Shown piece after piece: positions 5,286 through 5,511 of a stretch of DNA of 5,511 bases. This DNA comes from an uncultured Rhodocyclaceae bacterium (GTDB taxonomy: Bacteria > Pseudomonadota > Gammaproteobacteria > Burkholderiales > Rhodocyclaceae): assembly GCA_903930805.1 (NCBI GenBank), contig CAIYZZ010000329.1:1-5511 (forward strand), given 5' to 3'. The notes below the pieces were generated by a model. It saw nothing but the letters and a program-made list of their open reading frames with translations. It was not told the origin of the DNA and made no database searches. Position numbers and translations under genes: made by a program. Position 1 is the first letter of the stretch. Each line of letters begins with the position of its first letter.

Positions 5286-5511
5286 TTATTTTCCCGCGAG
5301 TAGCTTGCGCAGATCCGCTGCGATGTGCTGCGGCGTTTCACCGTGGCGGATCAGGAGTCGCGGCTGTCCCTGTGGATCGTAGGCGTAGCTGGTGGCGCTG
5401 TGGTCGATGCTATAGCCCAGTGCCGTTTCGCCTTTGACTTTGGCGTAGAAGACGTGAAACTCCTTGGCAACTTCTAGCGTCGTCCTGGCATCGCCATAAA
5501 GGCCGAGAAAA
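5286..5511 (-). CDS. SCO1/SenC-family copper chaperone, C-terminal part (5' partial)
   Basis: Reading leftward from the window edge, 74 codons are open to TAA (5288-5286 on the reverse strand), starting in frame at 5510. Visible residues begin FLGLYGDARTTLEVAKEF, followed by VFYAKVKG, then GYSIDHSATSYAYDPQGQPRLL and an amphipathic C-terminal helix ending LRKLLAGK. The DHS block carries the histidine (H36 of the fragment) that ligands copper in SCO proteins, and DPQG is the usual turn after it. The CxxxC copper motif and the N-terminal membrane anchor lie outside the window. SCO proteins are thioredoxin-fold, periplasm-facing, and help assemble the CuA centre of cytochrome c oxidase, implying aerobic or microaerobic respiration. 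It converges on rpoH with no intergenic base. The family call is good; the exact paralog is open. Confidence 0.85.
   Translation of the reverse strand, partial: FLGLYGDARTTLEVAKEFHVFYAKVKGETALGYSIDHSATSYAYDPQGQPRLLIRHGETPQHIAADLRKLLAGK

Noticed and set aside
1..5511. A novel defence, mobile or biosynthetic gene system
   Set aside because: All recognisable genes belong to known housekeeping families. Apart from the repeat between ftsE and ftsX there is no integrase, transposase, toxin-antitoxin pair, CRISPR repeat or retron-like structure.

Overview
The window is a compact, GC-rich bacterial chromosomal segment. It most resembles a beta-proteobacterium, possibly of the Rhodocyclales/Nitrosomonadales type. 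The evidence is a proteobacterial sigma-32 gene directly after ftsE-ftsX, a HrcA/CIRCE operator in front of it, a SCO-family copper chaperone next door, and a C/G-run intergenic repeat of a kind I associate with beta-proteobacteria. The order-level assignment is inference. I see no prophage, CRISPR array, tRNA, rRNA or full insertion sequence.

Layout. Positions 1-1326 (+) hold the 3' part of a COG2509-type FAD-dependent dehydrogenase whose N-terminus lies outside the window. A small S4-domain RNA-binding protein (1298-1525, -) runs tail-to-tail into it with a 29-nt overlap. Diverging from the S4 gene after 59 nt is a class I SAM-dependent methyltransferase of the RlmI-like family (1585-2619, +), which lacks the N-terminal PUA domain of E. 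coli RlmI. Six nt later comes ftsE (2626-3270, +), then ftsX (3347-4237, +). These encode the ATPase and membrane subunits of the divisome complex that controls periplasmic cell-wall hydrolysis. After a 145-nt AT-rich regulatory gap comes rpoH (4383-5285, +), the heat-shock sigma factor. The last gene is the C-terminal part of a SCO1/SenC-family protein (5286-5511, -), whose stop codon abuts the rpoH stop with no base between them.

How it works together. ftsE-ftsX-rpoH is the conserved proteobacterial order, but the usual upstream partner ftsY is absent and a methyltransferase gene sits there instead. The methyltransferase, ftsE and ftsX look co-transcribed. rpoH has its own control region with a perfect CIRCE inverted repeat and a strong Shine-Dalgarno, implying HrcA repression layered on the chaperone feedback that its conserved region 2.1 suggests.

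Most notable points. (1) An apparent insertion of about 75 bp of repeat DNA between ftsE and ftsX, flanked by a 5-bp ATGAA duplication. It creates a 27-codon reading frame joined to both neighbours by ATGA stop/start overlaps. (2) FtsE carries Tyr instead of the usual His in its H-loop (switch) position. (3) The perfect CIRCE in front of rpoH. I found no evidence of a wholly new multi-gene system.
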